Below are positions 43,040 through 52,913 of a DNA stretch of 64,000 bases, piece by piece. Source of the DNA: Roseivivax jejudonensis (GTDB lineage: Bacteria; Pseudomonadota; Alphaproteobacteria; Rhodobacterales; Rhodobacteraceae); assembly GCF_900172265.1 (NCBI RefSeq), contig NZ_FWFK01000004.1, positions 124,001 to 188,000 on the forward strand. Reading direction: 5' to 3'. The translations under genes were made by a program, and so were the position numbers. The notes under the pieces were generated by a model. The model was not told the origin of the DNA. It saw only the letters and a list, made by a program, of their open reading frames with translations, and did not search any database. How positions within the stretch are numbered: the first letter of the stretch is position 1; each line of letters opens with the position of its first letter.

Positions 43040-43672
43040 CTATTTAGTGCCGAACATGCGGTCGCCCGCGTCCCCGAGCCCGGGCACGATGAAGCCCTTC
43101 TCGTTCAGCCGGGCATCGAGCGCGGCGGTCACGATCGGCACGTCGGGATGCGCCGCCTTCATCTTCGCCACGCCCTCGGGCGCCGCCAGAAGGCACAGGA
43201 ACCGGATGTTGGTGGCGCCCGCCCGCTTCAGCAGGTCGATCGCCGCGGCCGAGGAATTGCCGGTCGCGAGCATCGGGTCGACCGCGATCACCAGCCGGTC
43301 CTCGAGCCCGTCGGGCACCTTGAAGTAGTATTGCACCGGCTGCAGCGTCACCTCGTCGCGATAGAGCCCGATGAACCCCACCCGCGCCGCCGGCACCAGC
43401 TCCAGCACCCCGTCGAGAAGCCCGTTGCCCGCCCGCAGGATCGAGATCAGCGCCAGCTTCTTGCCGGCGAGCACCGGCGCGTCCATCGGCTCCATCGGCG
43501 TCTCGATGCGCTCGGTCGTCATCGGCAGCTCGCGCGTGACCTCGTAGGCCAGGAGCTGGCTGATCTCCCGAAGGAGCTGGCGGAAGGACTTCGTGGAGGT
43601 GTCCTTCTTGCGCATGATCGTCAGCTTGTGCTGGATCAGCGGGTGATCGACGACCGTGAGGTGCTCGGTCAT
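43040..43672 (-). CDS. upp: Uracil phosphoribosyltransferase
   Basis: Upp makes UMP from uracil and PRPP. The 210-residue protein starts [27 protein letters not shown], the standard head. It has [20 protein letters not shown] and [21 protein letters not shown], the PRPP loop. It ends [13 protein letters not shown], the canonical end. The ATG overlaps the add stop (ATGA), and it is the last gene of the cdd-deoA-deoB-add-upp salvage operon, where it recovers uracil freed from nucleosides. Confidence 0.97.
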   Translation of the reverse strand: MTEHLTVVDHPLIQHKLTIMRKKDTSTKSFRQLLREISQLLAYEVTRELPMTTERIETPMEPMDAPVLAGKKLALISILRAGNGLLDGVLELVPAARVGFIGLYRDEVTLQPVQYYFKVPDGLEDRLVIAVDPMLATGNSSAAAIDLLKRAGATNIRFLCLLAAPEGVAKMKAAHPDVPIVTAALDARLNEKGFIVPGLGDAGDRMFGTK

Positions 43673-44685
43673 GCTCTTTCGTCTCCTGTCAGGCGGCGGG
43701 CGACGCGCGCCCGCGTGTCGGCATCGCAGAACGCCGCGTCGAGCGCGGTGCGCGCCAGCGCGTCGAAATCCCCGGCGTCCCAGCCGAAGGCCCGCGCGAG
43801 CCCGATATACTCCGCGCGCATGTCGGTATGGAAGAAGGGCGGATCGTCGGTCGAGACCGTCACCTTCACGCCCGCGTCGCGCAGCGTGGCGATCGGATGC
43901 GCGTCGAGGCGCGGCGCCACGCCGAGCGCCACGTTCGAGCCCGGGCAGACCTCCAGCACCACGCCGTCTTCGGCCAGCCGCTCCAGGAGCGCGGGATCCT
44001 CCGCCGCGCGCACGCCGTGGCCGATCCGCGATACCCGCAGGTGATCGAGCGCCGCGCGCACCTCGTCGGGGCCGCGCCATTCGCCGGCATGGGTGGTCAG
44101 CCCCAGCCCCGCCTCGCGCGCGCAGTCGAAGGCCCAGGCGAAATCCTTCTGTTCGCCCGCCGCCTCGTCGCCGCCCATGCCGAAGCCGGTGATCCAGTCG
44201 CCCGCCGTCTCGGCCGCGCAGCGCGCCGCGCGGCGCGCGCGGTCGGGGCCGAAATGGCGCACGCAGGTGACGACCCCGCGCATCGTCACGCCGAGGTCGC
44301 GCTCGGCCGCATCCGCGGCCTCGCGCATCGCCGCCACGTGCTCGCGCCACGCGGCCACGTCGCCGCCGCCGCAGAAATCCGGCGACACGAAGGTCTCGCA
44401 ATAGACCACGTCGGCCGCCGCCGCCGTCTCGAGCACCGCGCGCACCAGCCGCGCGTAGTCCTCCGGCCCGTCGATGACCGAGGTGGCCGCCTCGTAGACC
44501 GACAGGAACGGCCCGAACCCCTCGAAGGCATAGCCGCCGTCGGCGCGGAAGATCCGCCCGAGATCGACCCGCTTCTCCGCCGCCAGCCCGCGGACGAAGG
44601 CGGGCGGCGCCGCGCCCTCGAGATGCAGGTGCAACTCCACCTTGGGCAGCCGCGCGATCTCCTCCAGCGTCTCGTCGTCTCTCAC
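43669..44685 (-). CDS. add: Adenosine deaminase
   Basis: Add converts adenosine or deoxyadenosine to inosine or deoxyinosine. The 338-residue protein has all the zinc and catalytic marks: [18 protein letters not shown] with the Glu, RIGHGVRA and [10 protein letters not shown] with the Asp pair. The start is a GTG that overlaps the deoB stop as GTGA, and its own stop overlaps upp. The family also includes adenine deaminases, but the motif set and length favour adenosine. Confidence 0.93.
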   Translation of the reverse strand: MRDDETLEEIARLPKVELHLHLEGAAPPAFVRGLAAEKRVDLGRIFRADGGYAFEGFGPFLSVYEAATSVIDGPEDYARLVRAVLETAAAADVVYCETFVSPDFCGGGDVAAWREHVAAMREAADAAERDLGVTMRGVVTCVRHFGPDRARRAARCAAETAGDWITGFGMGGDEAAGEQKDFAWAFDCAREAGLGLTTHAGEWRGPDEVRAALDHLRVSRIGHGVRAAEDPALLERLAEDGVVLEVCPGSNVALGVAPRLDAHPIATLRDAGVKVTVSTDDPPFFHTDMRAEYIGLARAFGWDAGDFDALARTALDAAFCDADTRARVARRLTGDERA

Positions 44686-45896
44686 AGAAAGCTCTTTCCC
44701 GGCCCGTGCGCATCGATCCCGAGGTGCGCCGCCACCGAGGCCGCCACGTCGGCGAAGGCCACCTGCCCCGCCGATCCCGTGCCCCGCCCGGCGATCAGCA
44801 CCGGCACGCGCTCGCGCGTGTGGTCGGTGCCGCACCATGTCGGGTCATTGCCGTGATCGGCCGTCAGGCACAAGAGGTCGCCGTCCCGCAGCCGCGGCAG
44901 CAGCCGGCCGATCTCGCCGTCGAACCACTCCAGCGCCCGGGCATAGCCCGCCACGTCCCGCCGGTGGCCCCAGAGGCTGTCGAACTCGACGAAGTTGGCG
45001 AAGACCAGCGCGCCTTCCGGCGCCTCGGCCACCTGCCCGCCCAGGTGCTCCATCAACTCGGCGTCGCTGCCCTTCAGCACCCGGTCGATCCCTTCCATCG
45101 AGAAGATGTCGCCGATCTTGCCCACCGCGGTCACCGCCCGCCCGGCGTCCTGCGCCCAGTTGGTCAGCACCGGCTCCGGCGGCCGGATGGCGTAGTCGCG
45201 CCGGTGGCCGGTGCGGCGAAAGCCGCCCGGCTCGCCCACGAAGGGCCGCGCGATCACCCGGCCCACCCGCATCTCGTGCAGCATCGGCGCGATCCCCGCG
45301 CAGAGCGCCAGAAGCCGCTCGAGGCCGAACACGTCCGGATCCTCGTGCGCCGCGATCTGGAACACGCTGTCGGCCGAGGTGTAGCAGATCGGCCGCCCGG
45401 TCTCGACATGCGCCGCGCCGAACCGCTCGAGCATCACCGTCCCCGACCCGTGGCAGTCGCCCAGGATCCCGTCGCTGCCGGCCAGCTCCATGACCCGCCG
45501 GCGCACCGCCTCGGGAAAGGCCGGTTCGGCCACCGGGAAATGGTGCCAGTCCCACGGCACCGGCACCCCGGCGAGCTCCCAGTGCCCCGACGGCGTGTCC
45601 TTGCCGCGCGACCGCTCGGTCGCCGCGCCCCAGACCCCCTCGGGCGCCGCCCCGAGCCCGGGCGCCTCCAGTCCCGAGGCGAGGCGCAGCGCCGCGCCGA
45701 GGCCCAGCCGGTCGAGAACCGGCACCGACAGCGGCCCCGACCGCCCGGCATCCGCCTCCCCGGCGGCGCAGGCGCGCGCGATATGGCCCACCGTGTTCGC
45801 GCCGGTATCGGGCACGTCGCCGTTGAAATAGGCGTCCGCGTCCGGCGCGCCGCCGATCCCGACCGAATCCATCACCACGAGGAACGCCCGGCTCAT
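44682..45896 (-). CDS. deoB: Phosphopentomutase
   Basis: DeoB interconverts (deoxy)ribose-1-phosphate and 5-phosphate, linking nucleoside breakdown to central metabolism. The 404-residue protein opens [19 protein letters not shown] with metal-binding Asp. It then has [28 protein letters not shown] and [20 protein letters not shown] with the second metal site. It is normal length. The gene follows deoA after 172 bases that contain hairpin element R8 in antisense orientation. Confidence 0.96.
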   Translation of the reverse strand: MSRAFLVVMDSVGIGGAPDADAYFNGDVPDTGANTVGHIARACAAGEADAGRSGPLSVPVLDRLGLGAALRLASGLEAPGLGAAPEGVWGAATERSRGKDTPSGHWELAGVPVPWDWHHFPVAEPAFPEAVRRRVMELAGSDGILGDCHGSGTVMLERFGAAHVETGRPICYTSADSVFQIAAHEDPDVFGLERLLALCAGIAPMLHEMRVGRVIARPFVGEPGGFRRTGHRRDYAIRPPEPVLTNWAQDAGRAVTAVGKIGDIFSMEGIDRVLKGSDAELMEHLGGQVAEAPEGALVFANFVEFDSLWGHRRDVAGYARALEWFDGEIGRLLPRLRDGDLLCLTADHGNDPTWCGTDHTRERVPVLIAGRGTGSAGQVAFADVAASVAAHLGIDAHGPGKSFL

Positions 45897-45994
45897 CGCG
45901 CCCCCGCCCCGGGGGCCGTCGCGGGCGCGCTCCGGCCGCCGCGCCCCGCTCCCGCTCCGCCGCCGCGCCGCCCGCCCGGCGCGCTCGGCCGATC

Positions 45995-46052
45995 CTTCAT
46001 CTTGCCCGGAAACCCCGGGGGAGTCGCCGCAGGCGACGGGGGCAGAGCCCCC
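45995..46052 (+). repeat. Dispersed hairpin element, copy R8 (type A)
   Basis: CTTCATCTTGCCCGGAAACC, CCGGGGG, hairpin 1 GTCGCC-GCA-GGCGAC (46023-46037) and hairpin 2 GGGGGC-AGA-GCCCCC (46038-46052). Almost identical to R3. It lies antisense between deoA and deoB inside the operon. Confidence 0.88.
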
Positions 46053-46068
46053 TCCGGCGCGCCGCCGC

Positions 46069-47382
46069 TCATCCGACCCGGCCCCGGACCAGGGGCGCCG
46101 GCGCCGCCGCCGCGCCGCCCGCGTCGAGCGTGATCGCGGCGCGGACCGCGGCGAGCGCCGCCTCCGCCTGTCCCTCGCGGCCGGCATGGACACGCGCGAG
46201 CGACTGGCCCGCGCTCACCTGCGTGCCGATCCGCACCATGTCGGTCAGCCCGACGGCCGGGTCGACGCCGTCGCTCTCGACCCGCCGGCCGCCGCCGAGC
46301 GCGACCACCGCGCGGCCGAGCGCGGCGCCGTCGATCGCGGTGACGGTGCCGGTGGCGCGCGCCGGCACCTCGCGGATCACCGTCGCCTCCGGCAGGAACC
46401 GGCCCCAGTCCTCGACGAAGCCCTTGGGCCCGCCCATGGCGTAGATCATCCGGCCGAACCGCTCGGCCGCCCCGCCGGTGTCGATTGCGCGCGCGATGTC
46501 GGCCGCGCCGGCATCGGCGTCCGGCGCCAGCCCGGCCGAGGCGAGAAGCGCGCCGCCCAGCGCCTCGGACAGCGCGCGCAGGGGGCCCCCGGCCGCGCCC
46601 GTCAGCACCTGCATCGCCGCCGCGACCTCGACGGCGTTGCCCACCGCCGGCGCCAGCGGCTCGTCCATCGCCGACAGAAGCGCGGTGGTCCGGCACCCCG
46701 CGGCCGCCGCGGTCTCGACGAGCGCCGCGGCCAGGTCGCGCGCGGCCGCCTCGGTCGCCATGAACGCGCCCGACCCGACCTTGACGTCGAGCACCAGCCC
46801 GTCGAGCCCGGCGGCGAGCTTCTTCGACAGGATCGAGGCGGTGATCAGATCGACGCTGTCGACCGTGCCGGTCACGTCGCGCACCGCGTAGAGCCGCCGG
46901 TCGGCCGGGGCGAGGTCGGCGGTGGCGCCGGCGATGGCACAGCCCGCGGCCGACACCACGCTGCGCAGCCGCGCCTCGTCGAGCGTGGTGGCCACCCCCG
47001 GGATCGCCTCGAGCTTGTCGAGCGTGCCGCCGGTATGCCCGAGGCCCCGACCCGAGATCATCGGAACGTAGACGCCGCAGGCGGCGAGCGCGGGGGCGAG
47101 CACCAGGCTCGTGCAGTCGCCCACCCCGCCGGTCGAATGCTTGTCGAGCACCGGCGCATCGAGATCCCAGGTCAGCCGGCGGCCCGAGTCGCGCATCGCC
47201 AGCGTCAGCGCGCGCCGTCCCTCGGGGCCGAGCCCGGTCAGGCAGGCGCCCATCGCGAAGGCGCCGGCCTGCGCGTCCGACACCGCGCCGTCGGCGAGCC
47301 CGCGCGCGAAATCGTCCAGCGCCTCGGGCGCCGGCGGCGCGCCGTGGCGCAGGGCGGCGAGGATGTCGCGCGCCGGGCTCAC
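46069..47382 (-). CDS. deoA: Thymidine phosphorylase
   Basis: DeoA splits thymidine or deoxyuridine with phosphate to the base and deoxyribose-1-phosphate. The 437-residue protein has VLDKHSTGGVGDCTSLVLAP, the family signature with phosphate-binding residues, SGRGLGHTGGTLDKLEAIPG, then KKLAAGLDGLVLDVKVGSGAFM. It is full length. The GTG start overlaps the cdd stop as GTGA. With cdd it acts on deoxycytidine via deoxyuridine. Confidence 0.96.
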   Translation of the reverse strand: MSPARDILAALRHGAPPAPEALDDFARGLADGAVSDAQAGAFAMGACLTGLGPEGRRALTLAMRDSGRRLTWDLDAPVLDKHSTGGVGDCTSLVLAPALAACGVYVPMISGRGLGHTGGTLDKLEAIPGVATTLDEARLRSVVSAAGCAIAGATADLAPADRRLYAVRDVTGTVDSVDLITASILSKKLAAGLDGLVLDVKVGSGAFMATEAAARDLAAALVETAAAAGCRTTALLSAMDEPLAPAVGNAVEVAAAMQVLTGAAGGPLRALSEALGGALLASAGLAPDADAGAADIARAIDTGGAAERFGRMIYAMGGPKGFVEDWGRFLPEATVIREVPARATGTVTAIDGAALGRAVVALGGGRRVESDGVDPAVGLTDMVRIGTQVSAGQSLARVHAGREGQAEAALAAVRAAITLDAGGAAAAPAPLVRGRVG

Positions 47383-47807
47383 GCGCCCTCCATGTGTCCG
47401 CGTCCGAACGCCCCGGGCAGAAGCTCCGACACGCTCATCACCCGCTCGGCGCCGGCGAGCGTGGCCAGCGTCACCGTCACGTCGGGGCCGGCGAATTCCG
47501 CGATCTTCTGGCGGCAGCCGCCGCAGGGCGGCACCGGCTCCGGCGCGTTGGCGACGACGTGCAGCGCGGCGATCTCGGTCTCGCCGGCGGCGACCATCGC
47601 CGCGATCGCGCCCGCCTCGGCGCAGGTGCCCTCGGGATAGGCGACGTTCTCGACGTTGCAGCCGACATGCACCACGCCGCCGGCCGTGCGCAGCGCCGCA
47701 CCCACCTTGAAGCGCGAATAGGGCGCGTAGGCCCGCTCGCGCACCGCGCGCGCCGCCGTGCCCAGCTCGGGATCCGTCCCGGCCGCTCCGCCCCGCTCGT
47801 CGCCCAT
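47379..47807 (-). CDS. cdd: Cytidine deaminase
   Basis: Cdd deaminates cytidine and deoxycytidine to uridine forms. The 142-residue protein is the short homotetrameric type: YAPYSRFKVGAAL, CNVENVAYPEGTCAEAGAI with zinc Cys and catalytic Glu, and VPPCGGCRQKIAEF with the two remaining zinc Cys. It starts the cdd-deoA-deoB-add-upp operon, and the next gene upstream is the divergent DUF3072 gene 200 bases away. Confidence 0.95.
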   Translation of the reverse strand: MGDERGGAAGTDPELGTAARAVRERAYAPYSRFKVGAALRTAGGVVHVGCNVENVAYPEGTCAEAGAIAAMVAAGETEIAALHVVANAPEPVPPCGGCRQKIAEFAGPDVTVTLATLAGAERVMSVSELLPGAFGRGHMEGA

Positions 47808-47948
47808 GCCGTGCCTCCGTCTCGCCGTCCCCGCGTCCCGGCCCCGACCGCGCCGGGGCGCGTCGCCGCCCGGCCGGCCGCGCCGGACCCTCATCGTGCA
47901 CAGAGCGCGCAGCCGAGCGCAAGCGCCCCGGACACTCCCGAACGCGCG

Positions 47949-47974
47949 GGAACCGACCACGCCCGGCCCGCGTT
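47949..47974 (+). promoter_or_regulatory. EcfG-type general stress promoter before first DUF3072 gene
   Basis: GGAAC at 47949-47953, exactly 17 bases, then CGTT at 47971-47974, which is a perfect match to the GGAAC-N16/17-CGTT pattern of EcfG in alphaproteobacteria. Transcript start near 47981; the ATG at 48009 lies 28 bases on. Confidence 0.7.
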
Positions 47975-48008
47975 CGGACCGGAACAATACGCGAACACGG
48001 AGAGAGCC

Positions 48009-48257
48009 ATGACCGACGCATCGCGGTCCGACCCGCCCGCCGAACAGGTGACCGACACGCCCAAGCAGGACGCCCCGGGCAACGCCGACAAGCCGGTCTC
48101 CGACTGGACCACCGGCGACGAGCCGATGACCGGCGCGCAGGCGTCGTATCTCAAGACGCTGTGCCAGGAAGCCGAGGAGCGCTTCGACCCCGAGCTGACC
48201 AAGGCCGAGGCATCGAAGCGCATCGACGCGCTGCAGGCGCAGACCGGCCGGGGCTGA
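48009..48257 (+). CDS. DUF3072 small protein, first copy
   Basis: An 82-residue acidic protein: an unstructured head, then VSDWTTGDEPMTGAQASYLKTLCQEAEE, FDPELTKAEASKRIDALQAQTG. This is the DUF3072 family, a small helical domain ending in a K/R-R-I-D-x-L-Q motif and unknown in function. A paralogue follows at 48413. Both are preceded by EcfG-type promoters, so they are probably general-stress genes. Confidence 0.87.
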   Translation: MTDASRSDPPAEQVTDTPKQDAPGNADKPVSDWTTGDEPMTGAQASYLKTLCQEAEERFDPELTKAEASKRIDALQAQTGRG

Positions 48258-48361
48258 GCCGCCATCACGTCCTGCGGTCCGCGGTTCGCGCCCCGTGCCC
48301 GCGGCCGCGTGGCCTTGCCGCGCGGCCCCGGCCGTCCGCCGCCCGGGGCCCCGCACGCGGC

Positions 48362-48386
48362 GGAACACTCCGCGCGGCCCGGCGTT
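48362..48386 (+). promoter_or_regulatory. EcfG-type promoter before second DUF3072 gene
   Basis: GGAAC at 48362-48366, 16 bases, CGTT at 48383-48386. It is again an exact match with allowed spacing. The ATG at 48413 lies 26 bases downstream, and an AGGAG ribosome site lies between. Confidence 0.68.
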
Positions 48387-48412
48387 CGCCGGGCAAAGAC
48401 AGGAGCCCGACG

Positions 48413-48610
48413 ATGACCGACACCCCGACGACAGATGCCGACCTCGACCCGGCGCACGACCTGCCCGCCGACCCGCGCGATCCCATGAGCGACGTGCAGG
48501 CGGCCGAACTGCGCCGCCTCGCCGACGCCACCGGAACCGAGATGTCGCTCGAGCTGACCCAGCGCGAGGCCGCGCGCCGCATCGCCCACCTGCGCGAACT
48601 GGCCGGCTGA
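48413..48610 (+). CDS. DUF3072 small protein, second copy
   Basis: A 65-residue shorter paralogue: DPRDPMSDVQAAELRRLADATGTEMSLELTQREAARRIAHLRELAG. The PM-(S/T)-x-x-Q-A-x-x-L pattern and the T-(Q/K)-x-E-A-(A/S)-(R/K)-R-I end match the first copy. Function unknown. Separate promoter, so the two are regulated alike rather than only cotranscribed. Confidence 0.83.
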   Translation: MTDTPTTDADLDPAHDLPADPRDPMSDVQAAELRRLADATGTEMSLELTQREAARRIAHLRELAG

Positions 48611-48721
48611 CGCCCGCGCGACCGCGCCGCGCCAGGCGGAATCCCGCGCCGCGGTCGCAACGCCTTCCCCGGCGTCGCCAAATCGGCTAGCCCTCGGGAA
48701 AAACCAGCGAGGGCTACACCC

Positions 48722-51001
<2,280 letters not shown>

Positions 51002-51013
51002 CCCGCCTCTCCG

Positions 51014-51038
51014 CGCCGCCCCCTCCGTCGGGGCGGCG
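51014..51038 (+). terminator. Hairpin between convergent maeB and fkbM genes
   Basis: CGCCGCCCC (51014-51022) and GGGGCGGCG (51030-51038) around a 7-base loop, 12 bases after the maeB stop. It is symmetrical enough to act from both sides; no T run. Confidence 0.42.
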
Positions 51039-51064
51039 ATCGCCGCCGCCGTCGCGCGGGGCCG

Positions 51065-51955
51065 TCAGTCGACCCCGGGCGCGGCGCGGAAGGCGTAGCG
51101 CCCGTTCTCCGCCGGAAAGTCTCGAAAGACCTGCTGCAGCGCCGCCCCGGACACCACGCCGCGCGCGCACAGCTCGTCGAGCGCGCGCGCGCAGATGTCG
51201 TGGGCCTCGAGCACCCCCGCGGCGATGACCGCCAGTTGCCCGACCTGGTGATCGTCCATCCGGTCGAGGTGCCGGATGTCGCGCAGGTAGACGATATCGC
51301 CGTCGCACAGCTGCTTGCCGAAGCGCCGCCGCGCCCACAGCGGGCTGACCGGGTTGCGATAGAGGACCGGCATGGAATGCGGCAACAGGCCCAGCCCGCG
51401 CAGCATGGCGTCGATCTCCCCGAAACCCGGCTGATCTTCGTAGATCGGAAAGAAGCTCACCTCCGTCTGGACGCACACGGCGGAGCCGAGCTTCCTGCGC
51501 CCGTTCTCGAAGGCGCGAAGCTCCCCGCCCTGGATGTCGATCTTCAGCAGATCGATGCGCGCGATGTCGTCGATGTCGTCCAGCGCCGCGGTGTCGATCT
51601 CCCGGGTCTCCACCACCTCCAGCGACCGCCCCATCTGCGGGAAGACCTCGATGGCGCGGGGGTCCGGCCGCAACAGCGAACTCATGTAGGAATCCTTGCA
51701 CACATGAAGCGTGTGCCGGCCGCCGTCCCCGACCGCCGCGTTCACGTACCTGACGGCCGCGTCGCGCGAGGCCTGAAGCTCGGCAAAGGCCCGCGGGTCC
51801 GGCTCGAACCCGAAGACCGTCGCCTGACCCGCGCGCATCAGCGCCCGGTAGGGTGGCGTCTCGGTCGGGTTGGCACCGACATCGACCACCGATGTCGGCG
51901 CGAGGTCCGGAATGATCTCTTTCAGCGCACGGACGAGCCTGACGGATTTACGCAC
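51065..51955 (-). CDS. FkbM family methyltransferase
   Basis: A 296-residue S-adenosylmethionine methyltransferase of the FkbM type. SVVDVGANPTETPPYRALMRAG holds the nucleotide loop, TVFGFEPDPRAFAELQ the following acidic residue, and RIDLLKIDIQGGELRAFENG the conserved DIQG motif. The C-terminal part is longer than the core domain and unrecognised. FkbM proteins methylate sugars, polyketides or lipids. The start is a GTG. There is a 430-base non-coding stretch upstream with an operator-like repeat. Confidence 0.88.
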   Translation of the reverse strand: MRKSVRLVRALKEIIPDLAPTSVVDVGANPTETPPYRALMRAGQATVFGFEPDPRAFAELQASRDAAVRYVNAAVGDGGRHTLHVCKDSYMSSLLRPDPRAIEVFPQMGRSLEVVETREIDTAALDDIDDIARIDLLKIDIQGGELRAFENGRRKLGSAVCVQTEVSFFPIYEDQPGFGEIDAMLRGLGLLPHSMPVLYRNPVSPLWARRRFGKQLCDGDIVYLRDIRHLDRMDDHQVGQLAVIAAGVLEAHDICARALDELCARGVVSGAALQQVFRDFPAENGRYAFRAAPGVD

Positions 51956-52385
51956 GATGTTCGCCTCTTCGGGGCCCGCTTCGGCACAGCGTCGAACACG
52001 CCGTCACGCCGCGCCCGGAAACGCGCCGTGCGGATCCCGCCGGTCTCCGTGTGGTGATGCCGACCGGCGCGCCCGCCGCCAGAACGACGGTGCGCATCGG
52101 GTCTGCGTCAGGTCGTGCCGATGCACACATCACAGCTCGAACAGATCCCCGTCGGTGTCCGCACTCATCGAACAGGTCCGCGCGCCCGGCCGCCCAGCGG
52201 CTCCGTGGCCCGCGCACCCTTCCGACTTTAGTGACCGGTGCGTCACGCAAAGTCCACGTCGGTGACAAGACGGGACACCGCGCGGGACCGGCCCGAGCCC
52301 TGGCGCCACACTCGGCGGTCAAACGCGGCCAGTCGCCGGCGCCCGGACCCGGCCGCCCGCGCAGGATCGCGCCGCCCCGCCCCGG
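51956..52385 (-). other. Non-coding region upstream of fkbM-type gene
   Basis: About 430 bases without a gene. It includes an inverted repeat at 52225-52253 and should contain the promoter for the methyltransferase. The open frames crossing it look compositional. Confidence 0.5.
52225..52253. promoter_or_regulatory. Imperfect inverted repeat, possible operator
   Basis: ACTTT-A-GTGAC at one side and GTCAC-GC-AAAGT at the other, around a 6-base centre. The arms match in ten positions, interrupted by one base on the left and two on the right. It is relatively AT-rich for this region, and suits a dimeric regulator or a small hairpin. Confidence 0.45.
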
Positions 52386-52643
52386 TCAGCCGCCGGGGCC
52401 CGAGGGCGCGCGAGAGGCCGTCTCGCGCAGAGCCGCGGCCTCCTCCTCGACGGTGCCGGGAAACTTTTCGCGTCCCGCGCGGGAATACCAGTACGCGGCG
52501 TTGCCCTCGTCACCCTCGATCCGGTGCAGGTGCGCGTGCATCCACGCGCCTTCCGGGCTCGGGTCGTCCTGCGCGATATCGTGCGCCGCGGTCCAGTCGC
52601 CCTGCTCGAGCGCGTCGAGCGCCGCGATCAGTCGGTCGTGCAT
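52386..52643 (-). CDS. Conserved small hypothetical protein (85 residues)
   Basis: An 85-residue protein: MHDRLIAALDALEQGDWTAAHDIAQDDPSPEGAWMHAHLHRIEGDEGNAAYWYSRAGREKF and an acidic helical tail. It looks like a single alpha-helical, TPR-like small domain. Similar short proteins are widespread in proteobacteria (memory, not searched) with no known role. I chose the MHDRL start since upstream residues run into the prpE regulatory region. It is divergent from prpE. Confidence 0.8.
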   Translation of the reverse strand: MHDRLIAALDALEQGDWTAAHDIAQDDPSPEGAWMHAHLHRIEGDEGNAAYWYSRAGREKFPGTVEEEAAALRETASRAPSGPGG

Positions 52644-52722
52644 GATCTCTCCCCTCGTGCCTTCGGTGTCGGCGTTCGCCACGGAGTCTAGCATTGCGGG
52701 CGAAGCGGAACACCGCACGCGG

Positions 52723-52812
52723 CTTTGCAAAGCTCGGCCGAGTTTGCCCGACGCCTTCGCAGATCCGTTGCTTTGCAAAAGTTTGCCGGGCGGACCCCCG
52801 CGATTCTGCAAA
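52723..52812 (+). promoter_or_regulatory. TTTGCAAA motif cluster upstream of prpE (ScfR/PccR-like)
   Basis: Two perfect TTTGCAAA palindromes (52724-52731, 52772-52779), the first extended to CTTTGCAAAG, plus partial TTTGCCCG (52743), TTTGCCGG (52782) and TCTGCAAA (52805-52812). Short-chain fatty acyl-CoA regulators (ScfR family, PccR of Rhodobacter) bind TTTGCAAA pairs near propionate genes. The pairing distance here is not the classical 4-base gap, so the binding layout is inferred. Confidence 0.55.
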
Positions 52813-52913
52813 CTTATTGTCGCAGCGCCCCGACTGCTTCCGCTAACGGGCTTGCCCCTGCGACACTCCTTTCCCTAACACGGCTCACGAGCTCTTGAGG
52901 AGGAGGACAGTCG

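Noticed and set aside
51870-52265. Open frame in the gap upstream of the FkbM gene
   Set aside because: Arg/Ser/Pro-rich, no ribosome site, and it overlaps the start region of the methyltransferase on the other strand.
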